From CBDCUW01 sp963734865 (lineage in GTDB: Bacteria > Planctomycetota > Planctomycetia > Pirellulales > Pirellulaceae): a DNA stretch of 64,000 nucleotides. Both the position numbers and the translations under genes were made by a program. Location of the stretch: the NCBI GenBank assembly GCA_963734865.1, contig CAVTIV010000004.1, positions 1 through 64,000 on the forward strand. The letters run 5' to 3'. The notes under the pieces are model-generated. The model worked only from the letters and a program-made list of their open reading frames with translations, searched no databases and was not told the DNA's origin. Below, piece by piece: positions 55,292 to 64,000 of the stretch; the stretch's first letter is position 1, and each line of letters begins with the position of its first letter.

Positions 55292-55690
55292 ATGGGCGTT
55301 TCCAAAGTCGTCGATCAAACCAAAAAAGAAAACGTCATCACCCTCGACCGTCGACGTGCTCAGCGTCGCAACAACGACCCGACCGCGGAGCAGACGGGTG
55401 AGATCAGGACGCCCCGTCGCAAAAAGGAGCGCCGTCGGCACATCGATCCGACCACCTGCGAGCGTGATTACAACGACGATGAGATCGAGTTCATGCGGGC
55501 AATGGACGACTACAAACACAACTCGGGCCGAATGTTCCCCACCTGCAGCGAGGTTCTGGAAGTCATCCGAGGACTGGGATACGCCAAACTAGCTGCACCG
55601 CAAGTGGCCAATCTTCAAGTGGCCCAGTTCGACGATTCGAATGACTTCGATATCGAAATCGATGACAGCGACGATTTCTCTGGCGAATAA
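55292..55690 (+). CDS. Conserved planctomycete hypothetical protein
   Basis: 132 residues from the ATG at 55292 (MGVSKVVDQTKKENVITLDR). The N-terminal 60 residues are very basic (RRRAQRRNNDP, PRRKKERRRHID), then comes a helical block DDEIEFMRAMDDYKHNSGRM and FPTCSEVLEVIRGLGYAKL, and an acidic tail. No signal peptide. The EFMRAMDDYKHNSGRMFPT block recurs in planctomycete proteins of unknown function. The highly basic region suggests nucleic-acid or ribosome binding; this is inference. Confidence 0.6.
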   Translation: MGVSKVVDQTKKENVITLDRRRAQRRNNDPTAEQTGEIRTPRRKKERRRHIDPTTCERDYNDDEIEFMRAMDDYKHNSGRMFPTCSEVLEVIRGLGYAKLAAPQVANLQVAQFDDSNDFDIEIDDSDDFSGE

Positions 55691-55711
55691 GACTCGCCCG
55701 CAGCGTCCCAT

Positions 55712-56218
55712 TTGACAACCAATACAGAACAGAACAGCCTGGGTATCGGCCAACGCGTTATTCGCGACCGTATCCGGGCTGTTCTCGGTTTGGGGAGTCA
55801 ATCATTGCGAACACTGTTGCGATTGCCGGCATATCTGTGGCCTCTGCCCTACACCTTGATTGGCATTGCCATCGGATTGCTGTTTGCCGGTCGATTTCGG
55901 CGTGTCGACGGTGTAATCGAGGTTCATGGCCCGCTGATTGCCAGCGTACTGAATCGACTTCCCGTTCCGGCAATGGCATTGACCTTGGGCCACGTCGTGT
56001 TTGGCAAAACCGAAGCGGCGCTCGAAATCACACGCAAGCACGAACGGGTGCATGTTCGCCAGTACGAACGATGGGGACTCGTATTCGTACCTGCCTACCT
56101 GGGAAGTTCGGCGTTGCTGTACCTTCGAGGTCGCGACGGATACCGCGACAACCCGTTCGAGGTGGAAGCCTACATGGTCGACAGGCCGCCATCACTCGGT
56201 CCAGCTTCGGACCGGTAG
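55712..56218 (+). CDS. Membrane protein with HExxH motif (minigluzincin-like)
   Basis: 168 residues from a TTG at 55712. A hydrophobic helix lies at residues ~40-60 (AYLWPLPYTLIGIAIGLLFA), and a second at ~122-140. The motif H110-E-R-V-H114 (TRKHERVHVRQYERWG) followed by NPFEVEAY with E150/E152 matches the zinc-ligand layout of short gluzincin-type metallopeptidases. No peptidase family can be named with certainty. The end overlaps the convergent plsC gene by 27 bases. The membrane anchor and zinc site suggest a membrane-bound protease or a non-catalytic relative. Confidence 0.6.
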   Translation: MTTNTEQNSLGIGQRVIRDRIRAVLGLGSQSLRTLLRLPAYLWPLPYTLIGIAIGLLFAGRFRRVDGVIEVHGPLIASVLNRLPVPAMALTLGHVVFGKTEAALEITRKHERVHVRQYERWGLVFVPAYLGSSALLYLRGRDGYRDNPFEVEAYMVDRPPSLGPASDR

Positions 56219-56842
56219 TTCCGCTGACAATTCGTCCATCGAGCGGTTGAGCGAATCCATGAATTCCTTTTTTCCCAGTCCTGATTCGATCGGCTTGCCC
56301 ACAAATAGATCGCAAAAGAAGGGAACCAAGATCGCCTCGCCTTTGGGAAGTGCTTTTCCCAGCCCATGCATGAACACGGGCGTGATCGGAACATCGGGGT
56401 GTCGCCGCGCCAGGTGTGCGATCCCAGTCTGAAATACTTCCAAGGATTCCGGTTCGCCACGAGTACCCTCGGGAAACAACAGCACAATGCCGCCGTCGTG
56501 GATCACGTCGGAAATCGGTTCCAATGGATGTTTTCCGTCTTCGCGCCGTGTGGTTTTTCGGTCAATGGGAATGATGCCGACGATCCGGGTTGCAAACCAG
56601 CGACGGACAGGACGAGTCATGAAGTAATCAGCCGCCGCGACCGGGCGAATGCATGGCAGCAGCCTGAGACCAAGCACATTCATCAACGCGAATACATCCA
56701 GGTGGCTGTTGTGATTGGCAACGATGATCGCCGGGCCTTGCTTGGGCAGTAGTTCGTGGCGACGTACATTTGTCCCTAAGACAATGATCATCAAAGGGCG
56801 AACGACGACCGCAAAGAACGCGAAACGAAGAAGATGATTCAT
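56192..56842 (-). CDS. 1-acylglycerol-3-phosphate acyltransferase (PlsC family)
   Basis: 216 residues. The acyltransferase motif I is NHNSHLD with H44 and D49, motif III is LLFPEGTRGEPES, and motif IV is PVFMHGLGKALP. The N-terminal helix (RFAFFAVVVRPLMIIVLG) anchors it to the membrane. The start ATG overlaps the TAA of the cdsA gene (TAATG), so the two are translationally coupled. PlsC makes phosphatidic acid, the substrate of CdsA, so the pair covers two successive steps. The exact acyl acceptor is inferred. Confidence 0.87.
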   Translation of the reverse strand: MNHLLRFAFFAVVVRPLMIIVLGTNVRRHELLPKQGPAIIVANHNSHLDVFALMNVLGLRLLPCIRPVAAADYFMTRPVRRWFATRIVGIIPIDRKTTRREDGKHPLEPISDVIHDGGIVLLFPEGTRGEPESLEVFQTGIAHLARRHPDVPITPVFMHGLGKALPKGEAILVPFFCDLFVGKPIESGLGKKEFMDSLNRSMDELSAELPVRSWTE

Positions 56843-57812
56843 TACCCGTAACAGTAGTACGCAAAGTGGAAGAACAGAGGTGCGGTAAAGACAAGCGAGT
56901 CGACGCGATCCAAGACCCCGCCGTGACCGGGCAGCGTGGCCCCAAAGTCCTTGATCTTTAAGTCGCGTTTTAACGCTGACATGCAGAGGTCACCGGCGAA
57001 TCCGGCAACCGCGATGATCACACCCCCGAGCAGGCGCGGGTCGGGTCGAGCAGAGTGATTCGGGGCCCAATCAGGACGGCTACTGCGACCGTCGTCAGGA
57101 CGCCGCCAATCAGGCCGGCGTAAGTCTTGCCCGGGCTGACCGTCGGAGCGACCTGGCGCTGTCCGAGTGTCTTGCCCCAAAGGTACTGGAAAATGTCGTT
57201 CAGTTCGGTCATCAGGAGCAAGAACATCAGTAGCCCCGGACCGGGAAACTGCTGCGACACCTGGGACGGATAAACCGCGGTAAACCGAGGATCGGCACCT
57301 GCGGGAAAGGCAGTCAAAAAGGCTGCGTGCGAGAGGCTGAAGACGGTGATCATCAGCGCCCAGTGCAGCGTACCTGCGGCGCGAAGGAACCCTTCGGTTT
57401 GTCCGATCATCCACATCCGCGTTGGCAACCAGACGAACATCCCAACCGGGATGAACATGACGAACATGCTGTACCAAGCGGTCGCCGCAAAGTAGTACTG
57501 GATGATCACCGCAAGGTAGGCATAAAACAGCACGCGACGATCTGCCCGTCGCGTCGGCGTCATCGAAAGAAATTCCTTCAGTGCCAGATAGCTGACAAAG
57601 CCAAGAAATACGATCGCGGCAATCGGAGACCACAGCAGGGCGATCGAGAACAACCCGACGATCGCCCACCAGGTGCGAATACGGCTCCGCAATTCGCGAA
57701 AATCGCGATCCGGTTTCATTCGCACCAACACAATGGATACCGCGCTGCTTGCGATGAGTGCCGCAAAAATGCAGAGGATTGTCGTACGGACTTCGGGGGC
57801 GAGGTGAGTCAT
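56842..57812 (-). CDS. cdsA: Phosphatidate cytidylyltransferase, frame broken near 57030
   Basis: The CdsA family protein makes CDP-diacylglycerol. Starting at the ATG at 57812 (MTHLAPEVRTTILCIFAALI), the main frame runs through several membrane helices (IVGLFSIALLWSPIAAIVFLG, AATAWYSMFVMFIPVGMFVWLP) and the segment LGQRQVAPTVSPGKTYAGLI. The CDS signature SALKRDLKIKDFGATLPGHGG and LDRVDSLVF is in another frame, downstream of a shift near 57030. The joined length is about 323 residues. The break is probably a sequence error because cdsA is essential. It is coupled to plsC. Confidence 0.85.
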
Positions 57813-57879
57813 GGGTCGAGTGCGGGTCGCGATCGGTGTCCATGGGGTAATGCCGGCCCAGCCCGAGTTTATCGAGTGG

Positions 57880-58098
57880 TTACCAGCCGGGGATCCTCTT
57901 TGGGGCGATCACGGAAAAAACGATGGAAGCCAGTACCAGAGCTAGCCCGATTACCGGTTGGGAGAGGTATCGCTTTCGTTCCATCCATTGAACGAATTCG
58001 ATCAACACGCCCAGCAGCGAGCCTCCGATCGTGGCCGATGCCACGTTCATCGCCAGCGCGTTCCATGGCGATTGGAGGGTGAATACATAGACGCTCAT
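57880..58098 (-). CDS. Small two-helix membrane protein, hypothetical
   Basis: 72 residues from the ATG at 58098, which is 6 bases after AAGG; an ATG at 58104 is too close to that site. Two hydrophobic segments are visible (AMNVASATIGGSLLGVLIEF and GLALVLASIVFSVIAPK). No family is recognised. It is upstream of cdsA-plsC on the same strand, with 67 bases between, and may belong to that operon. Confidence 0.5.
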   Translation of the reverse strand: MSVYVFTLQSPWNALAMNVASATIGGSLLGVLIEFVQWMERKRYLSQPVIGLALVLASIVFSVIAPKRIPGW

Positions 58099-58329
58099 CG
58101 ACATCCTTGCTGTTCAATGGCGGGGACCGATGGTAGCGAGAAGAACGCTTGAACACCAATAGCAACGGCGATTCGCATCTGCGGCCCCTTGCCAGCAAAT
58201 CGAGGCATGTTTGCCGTTGTCGCGAGCGAGCCACTTTTCGTACGCTCCGCGGCGTCTGACGCTTTCAGGGTGGGCATCATGTTCGCGCCGCCCTGTTTTT
58301 ACGACATCATTTCATTTTGCGAGGCACGG

Positions 58330-60042
58330 ATGCACGCTCGCCGCCATCAATGGACCATCTTCACGCTGATCGCCACCGTCACATTGGTGATCGGGTGTCG
58401 TGGGGCGCGACCACTGGGCAACGTGGTTCAGATCACCGAGGAGCAGGGCGTCGATCTGCCCGAGCTCGAGGCACCGCGCCAGCGACTGGCTGTCAACAAA
58501 CCACGTACCGAAAGCGATTCGGGTGTCGAGCGGACCATGCCCGTTGCCGATGCGAACCCTCACGTCAATCGCGTTGTATCGGAACATCTGCCGAACACAA
58601 TGGCGCCGAACACGCCGGCGCCGACCACAACGGCGCCGCGAACACGTCCCGACAGCGATACCATCAGCATCCGACTTGCCGATCATGATACGACTGGGGT
58701 CGATCCGCCAGTGGTGACCGCCGCGAGGAAAACGGCTTCGCCGAGTCCACCCCCTTCCAATCGGCAGACGGTGACCGACAGCGACGATCCGATCCGGAAG
58801 ATGAGCGACCAGGAAATGACGGCGGCATTTGAGAGCCAGCCAGAATATGTAAAACGGATGGCGATGCGACAGCTGATCGCATCGATCAAGGCATCGGCAG
58901 AGAAGACCGCGCAACCCGAGGCGGTCGATTCGGCGATCGCAAACTCGGTGGATGATCTGCCTGAGCTGCCCCAAAGCACTGGCCAAGAGGCACTCGTCCC
59001 GGCAACCCGAATCGCTGCCGGCGAGTCGAGTGAACGGCCAACCAACTCGGTCGCCCAAGCGACTGGCGTCCAAGCTGATCCGGGCGCGTCCGATCTGGCG
59101 ACGGCAGATCGCGACGATCAGGATTCGATCACGACGGTCAGTGATGAGCAGCAGTCGGGCCTGCAGAGGGTCGTCGCTGAATCAATCTCGGACGGCGCAA
59201 AACAACGTGAGATTCAACCGGTCTCTGCCTCTCAGGCTGCAGACGACCTGGCGATGGTGAAACAGGCCGGGGTCGAGCCGGCGGTCACTGCCCAGGCCGA
59301 CCGCCTCGCCGATGTCGCGGCCACAGCCACCACCGGCAAACTGACCGAGCAGGCGTTGTACAGCGAACTCCTGCAGCGGTTGTCCATTGCGCCCGATGGC
59401 GAAAGCGAGGCCGATCGCAGCAGTCGCTTGATCAAGCAACGACACCTGCTGGTCTTGTCAGGCAATCCGGACGCTGCCGTTGAGAAGATTGAGGAGATGT
59501 CCGAGACCGAGCAAGAGTACATGCGGCATCAGTTGCTTGGCTTGTGGACGATGGTTGATCCGAATGGACATCCCATTCCCAGTCGACGGTTCACCACCGC
59601 ATTGCCGCAAATGCGTGAGGCGACCAAGTTTGCTGCCGCGGCAACCGATTCCTTGGACGTTCGCTCGCTTGCGTTCTGCACCGGGATTGAATCCTACGGC
59701 CAGATCAAGACGTTCCCGGGCAATCGCTTTGACGCCGGGCAACAGGTGATTCTTTATTGCGAAATCGAAAACTTCTCGGTCGCCAAGACCAGTGAAGGTT
59801 TCCAGACTCATCTGCAAGGCAGTTACGACATTTACAACGCCGAGAACGAAAAGGTCGTTAGCCAGCTGCTGCCCGCTGACAAGCAAGTTTCGGCCAACTT
59901 CTTACGAGACTACTTCATTGCTTATCAGATGCATTTACCTCAGCAGCTTTCGGCCGGTACCTATCGGCTGCAGCTGACGATGGAGGATGTGGGCAGCAAG
60001 AAGTATGGTCAATCGAGCATCCCGTTTGAGATCGCAAAGTAG
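58330..60042 (+). CDS. Lipoprotein with low-complexity region and conserved C-terminal domain
   Basis: 570 residues from the ATG at 58330 (MHARRHQWTIFTLIATVTLV). The lipobox LVIGC ends the signal peptide, so the protein is lipid-anchored. Residues ~25-310 are low in complexity and rich in Ala, Thr, Pro, Asp and Ser. Residues ~345-570 carry a folded region (SLAFCTGIESYGQIKTFPGN, GQQVILYCEIENFSVAKTSE, GTYRLQLTMEDVGSKKYGQ) like a beta-sandwich. Function is unknown. The start was chosen because earlier in-frame starts from 58189 would place the signal peptide internally. It converges on thpR with only 6 bases between stops. Confidence 0.7.
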   Translation: MHARRHQWTIFTLIATVTLVIGCRGARPLGNVVQITEEQGVDLPELEAPRQRLAVNKPRTESDSGVERTMPVADANPHVNRVVSEHLPNTMAPNTPAPTTTAPRTRPDSDTISIRLADHDTTGVDPPVVTAARKTASPSPPPSNRQTVTDSDDPIRKMSDQEMTAAFESQPEYVKRMAMRQLIASIKASAEKTAQPEAVDSAIANSVDDLPELPQSTGQEALVPATRIAAGESSERPTNSVAQATGVQADPGASDLATADRDDQDSITTVSDEQQSGLQRVVAESISDGAKQREIQPVSASQAADDLAMVKQAGVEPAVTAQADRLADVAATATTGKLTEQALYSELLQRLSIAPDGESEADRSSRLIKQRHLLVLSGNPDAAVEKIEEMSETEQEYMRHQLLGLWTMVDPNGHPIPSRRFTTALPQMREATKFAAAATDSLDVRSLAFCTGIESYGQIKTFPGNRFDAGQQVILYCEIENFSVAKTSEGFQTHLQGSYDIYNAENEKVVSQLLPADKQVSANFLRDYFIAYQMHLPQQLSAGTYRLQLTMEDVGSKKYGQSSIPFEIAK

Positions 60043-60048
60043 CTGCGG

Positions 60049-60618
60049 TCACAATTCGATCGTATCCATCACCTGATACGAGGGTCCATCTTTGTCCAGA
60101 AAGCTGGCGAATAGTTGGATCTCGTCGACGATCATGCGTCCCAGCCTCGCGTCGCGTTGTGCTTTCAACCGTTGCACCACTTCCTCCGATGCGCGGCGAC
60201 TTCCACTGCGGGTGCGACCGAGTGTCAGATGGGGGCGGTAATCGCGTGGTTCGCGTTTAAATCGCAGTTCGGCCAACTCGGTTTCCAGCTGACTGACCAG
60301 CCGGCACAATGAGCCGGATTCATCATTGACGCCAGCATACAATATCTTTGGTCGGTCGATTTCCGGGAACCCGCCCGTCCCGGAAAATACCAGTTCGAAC
60401 GGTTCAAACTCGCTGGCGACATTTTCGATGACGTGGCAGACCTCGGGAATTTCCGTGTTGTCAACCTCGCCAAGAAACTTGAGGGTAAGGTGTAAATTGT
60501 CAGTGGGCACCCATTTGATACCATCATCCTGCTGGCTCAGTCGCCCGATCAGGCGGACGGTGCTGCCGCGGACCTCGGGGGCGAGCGGAATTGCGATAAA
60601 GGAACGAATGGTACGCAT
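60049..60618 (-). CDS. thpR: RNA 2',3'-cyclic phosphodiesterase (LigT/ThpR)
   Basis: 189 residues. The 2H phosphoesterase motifs H43-L-T-L46 (NLHLTLKFLG) and H130-L-T-L133 (RPHLTLGRTR) form the catalytic pair. The enzyme opens 2',3'-cyclic phosphate ends of RNA and was first described as a 2'-5' RNA ligase in E. coli. Frame is intact. The start is only 21 bases from the start of the divergent hydrolase gene, so their promoters must overlap. Confidence 0.92.
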   Translation of the reverse strand: MRTIRSFIAIPLAPEVRGSTVRLIGRLSQQDDGIKWVPTDNLHLTLKFLGEVDNTEIPEVCHVIENVASEFEPFELVFSGTGGFPEIDRPKILYAGVNDESGSLCRLVSQLETELAELRFKREPRDYRPHLTLGRTRSGSRRASEEVVQRLKAQRDARLGRMIVDEIQLFASFLDKDGPSYQVMDTIEL

Positions 60619-60639
60619 CCAAACAGCTTACACGGAAAG

Positions 60640-61644
60640 ATGAAAAAGTTTCAGCCGCCGCCATTTCGGCCTCACCGTTTTCTGCGGGGAGGGCATCTGC
60701 AAACGATCGCCGCGTTGCCATCACGGCAAGCGTTTAACCTGCCATCGCAGCAGCATCGTATTCTGCTGAGCGACGGTGACACGATTGTCCTGCACGAAGA
60801 CATGCCGTCGTCATGGCGAACCGGTGACGCGTCGATCCTGCTGGTGCACGGTTTGTGCGGTTGTCACGCATCCGGTTATATGTTGCGTTTGGCTGAGTTG
60901 TTTTTTGCTGCTGGCGTTCGGATGTACCGCCTGGATATGCGAGGTTGTGGAGCGGGTGAGGGGTTGGCTGGGCAACTCACCCATGCCGGACGAAGCGACG
61001 ACATCGTCGCCGCGATCGGCGAGATAGCGAGCCAAACAGGCGGCGGAAAAATCGGTGTGGTGGGCGTTTCTCTTGGCGGAAACCAACTGCTGCGAGCGGT
61101 GGGGCGGATCGGTGCCGGCGTCGATCCGACTCCCCCTTGGTTCGATCGCCTCGATCGTGTCGCGGCCGTGGCGCCTCCGGTGGACCTGCTGCGTTGCAGC
61201 GACAACATGGAGCGATGGATTTTACGTCCCTACAACTATTACTTCCTCCGTCTGCTGCTCTCGCGAGTGCCGACTCAAGTACGCCAGCGAGGCGATTTTC
61301 GACAGGTCATGTCGGGTCCGCGTCCAAGAACTCTGCGGCAGTTGGATGACCGAATCACCGCGCCATTGAGCGGATTTCGCGATGCGCAAGACTATTACCA
61401 GCAGTCGTCGGCGATGCAGGTGACCGAGCACAACGCCGTCAAGACATTGGTGATCGCGGCGGCCGACGATCCGGTGATACCGATCGAATGTTTTCGCGAC
61501 GGCAAGGTTCGTTGGTCCGACTCAACCGAACTGCTGGTCGCCCACAGCGGCGGGCACGCCGGATTCATTGACCGCGAGCGACGATCGTGGATGGACAGGG
61601 TCTTAGCTGATTGGTTCGAGTCGTTGAGGGCATCCTGTGGCTGA
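60640..61644 (+). CDS. Alpha/beta hydrolase, YheT-like
   Basis: 334 residues. The N-terminal RPHRFLRGGHLQTIAALPSR is typical of the YheT/ABHD1-3 family. The oxyanion region is LLVHGLCGCHASGYMLRLAE, the nucleophile is S144 in GVSLGGNQ, and the other triad residues lie in VIAAADDPVIPIECF and AHSGGHAGFID. It is cytoplasmic or membrane-associated and likely acts on a hydrophobic ester. Start is ATG at 60640, 21 bases from the divergent thpR start. It ends 15 bases before the convergent ferredoxin. Confidence 0.88.
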   Translation: MKKFQPPPFRPHRFLRGGHLQTIAALPSRQAFNLPSQQHRILLSDGDTIVLHEDMPSSWRTGDASILLVHGLCGCHASGYMLRLAELFFAAGVRMYRLDMRGCGAGEGLAGQLTHAGRSDDIVAAIGEIASQTGGGKIGVVGVSLGGNQLLRAVGRIGAGVDPTPPWFDRLDRVAAVAPPVDLLRCSDNMERWILRPYNYYFLRLLLSRVPTQVRQRGDFRQVMSGPRPRTLRQLDDRITAPLSGFRDAQDYYQQSSAMQVTEHNAVKTLVIAAADDPVIPIECFRDGKVRWSDSTELLVAHSGGHAGFIDRERRSWMDRVLADWFESLRASCG

Positions 61645-61659
61645 TGCGATTGGGATTTC

Positions 61660-62022
61660 CTACTTCGTGGTCCAGACCGGGGGTGGCTCGATTTCGGCGG
61701 CAACCGCTGGTCCTTGATCGGCTCGCCCGCTCCCTTCGAGACGGCTGATGATTTCCACGCTCATGTCCGATTCGCAGGTGATTTGGCAGCTCAGCCGGAC
61801 ACCTGGTCCGTCGATCTCGCGGGCCCGCAATGTGTGTTTCTCCGCTTCGGTCATCTTATCGGGTTCGCCGGCGGTGAAATGAACACGACAAGTGGTGCAT
61901 TTTGCGAAACCGCCACAGGCGTGAAGCTGGTCCGTCGCCGCTTCCTCGACGAGCGCCTGGACGAGCCGTTTGCCGTGGGGTACCTCAAATTCTCCGATTC
62001 CGTCGACGGTCAGTTTGGGCAT
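61660..62022 (-). CDS. 2Fe-2S ferredoxin
   Basis: 120 residues. Cluster cysteines are C36, C42, C45 and C79 (CGGFAKCTTC and RLSCQITCE), with the plant-type/vertebrate-type spacing of CX5CX2C plus a distal Cys. The C-terminal ~30 residues (GSGRADQGPAVAAEIEPPPV) are a variable tail. It is an electron carrier; redox partners cannot be read. No partner gene is adjacent. It is divergent from the SWIM-domain gene with 148 bases between starts. Confidence 0.9.
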   Translation of the reverse strand: MPKLTVDGIGEFEVPHGKRLVQALVEEAATDQLHACGGFAKCTTCRVHFTAGEPDKMTEAEKHTLRAREIDGPGVRLSCQITCESDMSVEIISRLEGSGRADQGPAVAAEIEPPPVWTTK

Positions 62023-62170
62023 GGAAAGCTCCGTGTTTGATTTGCTTGTCGCGAACGGTACAACGTGGCATCGCGTTTCTGTTTTGCGGTGATAAAATAG
62101 CGGATTGGCTCAAAATATCCAAAGTGGGTCACGGAATCAGGAATCTCTTCGCCGGGTGGGAAGGCACGAC

Positions 62171-64000
62171 ATGGATTTGATGTCCGATGACGCAATCGGG
62201 GCTTTCGGCTTGTTGGTCGCCGAAGCAGCCGAGCGTTTGGTCGATTCGCACGACGGATCGCTGGACAAACGTGCGGCAATGCTGTCGGTCGATTCGCCGA
62301 CTTTCAGCAAGGAAAATGGCCGGATGCAGTTCGCCTTCAAGGTGAACGGAAACCGTCAGCAGCCGGTGATTGCCTCGATCGAAGTCGCCCCCCAGGGTGA
62401 GGAGGACGACGAAGATTTCGATTTTTCTTTGCTCAGCGTGGCTTTGGACGCCAAACCCGATTGCGGCTGTGACCAATTTGCCAGCAGTCGGCGTTGTCCG
62501 CACACACTGGCGATCGCGTGGTGGCTCCAGGAACAGCTTGGACGTCGCAGCATCAATCAGGTATTTGAGTTTTTTGGCGAATTGGAAGTCGATTCACTGG
62601 CTGCCGGCCGGGAACTGGTCGACAGTCTGCTGGCGATCGCGGCGGAGTCGAGTGAGCGCGACGAAGCGGCGGAGGTGACACGGCTGCAGTGGCGAATCGG
62701 ACTCTCCAATTCACGTTACTATTGTCCGGTCTTGATCACTCCCTATGAACAGCGTCCGCGTAAGAACGGGAAAGGATGGACCAAGGGGAAAGAGGTCCGT
62801 GGCTTTGATTTGCTGCGGAGGGACTTTTCCCGGCATCCGATTGACAGCCGAATTGCCGCTTTGGTGGCAACGCCAAGTTACAGTTTCAACGAGGATCACT
62901 ACGGAGAGTTCCAAGCGATCGAGGCATTGGCCGGTCATCCCAGCGTGGCTTGGGATGATGGCGAGGCGACCCCGATCACCGTGCTATCGGCGGAGCTGTC
63001 CCTGACGCTCAATCCGATCGAGACGGACAACGAATCGGATCACTCCAAATCGGAGCCCAGTGAATCGGAGCCCTCGGAGCCCTCGGAACCGATCGCGACG
63101 CGGTTTCGACCACAATTGCAGGTCTCGGGGATTGATGTCGATCCGGAGGAATGCGAAATCATCTTTGGCTACCGCAGTCCGATGGAGCCAATGGTGGTGC
63201 TTGCCGATCGCACACACCATCGGCTGATTGTTTGTTCATTGCGTGACGCCCGCGCGACTCGATTGATTCAATTCTTGCTTCGCAGTGAGATGTCCGAGGT
63301 TGTGCTCGATGGTGAAGCGGCGGCGCGTTTGTCGGTCGCCAGTGCCACCGTCGACCCACTCGTTCGCGTCGATCTGCCGGCTCAGTTAGCGGGACCGATC
63401 GAGCCGATTTCGGCCGAGCTGGTGTTCGAGCTTCGTCCCCGTCCGGGAGCCGGGTTGTTCGTTTCTCTGGCGATGCATGACCCGCGTTTTCGCGAAGTGC
63501 AGGTGCCCGGGCATGTACCGAAGATCGTGACCTGTTTGACGGCCGAAGGCCCGGTTCGACTGGAACGAAATCTGGCGATTGAGAAGACGATCGCCGATGA
63601 AGCCGTCGAGCGGTTCCAGTTGGATCGATTGTCACCGGATTCGATCTATCGCTGGGTTGCCGAGTCGGACGAAATTGCACTCGACCTGCTTGGCTCGCTC
63701 TACAGTGGCGGCGATCAAACGCCCCGTTTGATCTGGCCCGAGGGTGAATCGATCCGGGTCCGCGGCGAGATCACACCGTCGGCGCTACGGGTTCAAATTG
63801 ACGACCGTCGCGATTGGTTTGGACTCAGCGGATCGATCGTGCTGGGTGGTCGTGATGTCGACTTGGCCGATCTGTTGGCGGCGGTCCGTGACAACCGTTC
63901 GCTGGTCCGGGTCGGCGATCGAGAGTTCGCGAAAATCAGCGACACGTTTCGCAAGCGACTCGAGCAACTCGGTGATGTGGTGGTCAACGAACGTGGTTGC
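62171..64000 (+). CDS. SWIM zinc-finger protein, probable N-terminal part of an SNF2-family helicase (truncated by window end)
   Basis: The frame is open from the ATG at 62171 to the window end (610 codons, no stop). An ATG at 62180 is an alternative. The zinc finger C98-x-C100...C109-x-H111 (CGCDQFASSRRCPHTLAIAWWL) is a SWIM motif. The following 450 residues are a conserved region of the kind found before the ATPase in bacterial SNF2 helicases. It contains an acidic/serine-rich stretch (SESEPSEPSEP). The helicase motor itself would lie beyond the window, so the call is inferred from SWIM plus layout. Confidence 0.7.
   Translation, partial: MDLMSDDAIGAFGLLVAEAAERLVDSHDGSLDKRAAMLSVDSPTFSKENGRMQFAFKVNGNRQQPVIASIEVAPQGEEDDEDFDFSLLSVALDAKPDCGCDQFASSRRCPHTLAIAWWLQEQLGRRSINQVFEFFGELEVDSLAAGRELVDSLLAIAAESSERDEAAEVTRLQWRIGLSNSRYYCPVLITPYEQRPRKNGKGWTKGKEVRGFDLLRRDFSRHPIDSRIAALVATPSYSFNEDHYGEFQAIEALAGHPSVAWDDGEATPITVLSAELSLTLNPIETDNESDHSKSEPSESEPSEPSEPIATRFRPQLQVSGIDVDPEECEIIFGYRSPMEPMVVLADRTHHRLIVCSLRDARATRLIQFLLRSEMSEVVLDGEAAARLSVASATVDPLVRVDLPAQLAGPIEPISAELVFELRPRPGAGLFVSLAMHDPRFREVQVPGHVPKIVTCLTAEGPVRLERNLAIEKTIADEAVERFQLDRLSPDSIYRWVAESDEIALDLLGSLYSGGDQTPRLIWPEGESIRVRGEITPSALRVQIDDRRDWFGLSGSIVLGGRDVDLADLLAAVRDNRSLVRVGDREFAKISDTFRKRLEQLGDVVVNERGC

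Overview
The window looks like chromosome of a planctomycete close to Rhodopirellula (Pirellulaceae). The evidence is a set of families typical of that group: a cytochrome/DUF1549/DUF1553 protein next to a DUF1501 protein, an SHD1-domain membrane protein, a DUF1080 protein, a Ser/Gly-rich protein with TIGR03000-like repeats, and two intergenic inverted repeats that look like REP elements.

Layout. Positions 1-5.4 kb hold a mobile element: a tyrosine recombinase cut by the window start, a primase/ATPase-like protein, and a divergent IS91-type (HUH, two-tyrosine) transposase. Positions 5.5-9.0 kb are a degraded accessory island: the 3' part of an RHS toxin gene with a probable immunity gene and a further small gene, plus gene remnants at its broken 5' edge. 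From 9.1 to 20 kb there are mostly housekeeping genes: a DapA-family aldolase, a membrane pyrophosphatase, a thioredoxin-like protein, ruvA-ruvC-cysS, ispF, an ABC ATPase and an ABC-F ATPase. At 20-25 kb an RND efflux pair faces a 25-33 kb secreted-enzyme cluster (DUF1553, DUF1501, CehA-like hydrolase).

Positions 32.8-36.1 kb hold an unusual three-gene operon: an acyl-CoA-dehydrogenase-like flavoprotein, a PhnD-like binding protein without signal peptide, and a fusion of a cysteine-less TusA-like domain to a diiron ferritin-like domain. Three zinc-ribbon/membrane genes follow (36.4-39 kb). From 39 to 64 kb the genes are ilvD, DUF1080, a HAD phosphatase, a BASS transporter, Ppx/GppA, DUF72, a secreted isoaspartyl methyltransferase, the Ser/Gly-rich protein, an HTTM pair, gpmI, pgi, trpA, lipid genes (cdsA-plsC), a lipoprotein, thpR, a YheT-like hydrolase, a ferredoxin, and the 5' part of a SWIM-domain protein that is probably an SNF2 helicase.

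Many conserved genes (cysS, ruvC, ilvD, cdsA, the ABC-F gene, ppx, hppA, the RND pump) carry one or more reading-frame breaks with the protein continuing in another frame. This is best explained by uncorrected indel errors in the assembly, so frame breaks in the accessory genes should be read with the same caution. Coordinates for broken genes span the whole recognisable coding region.
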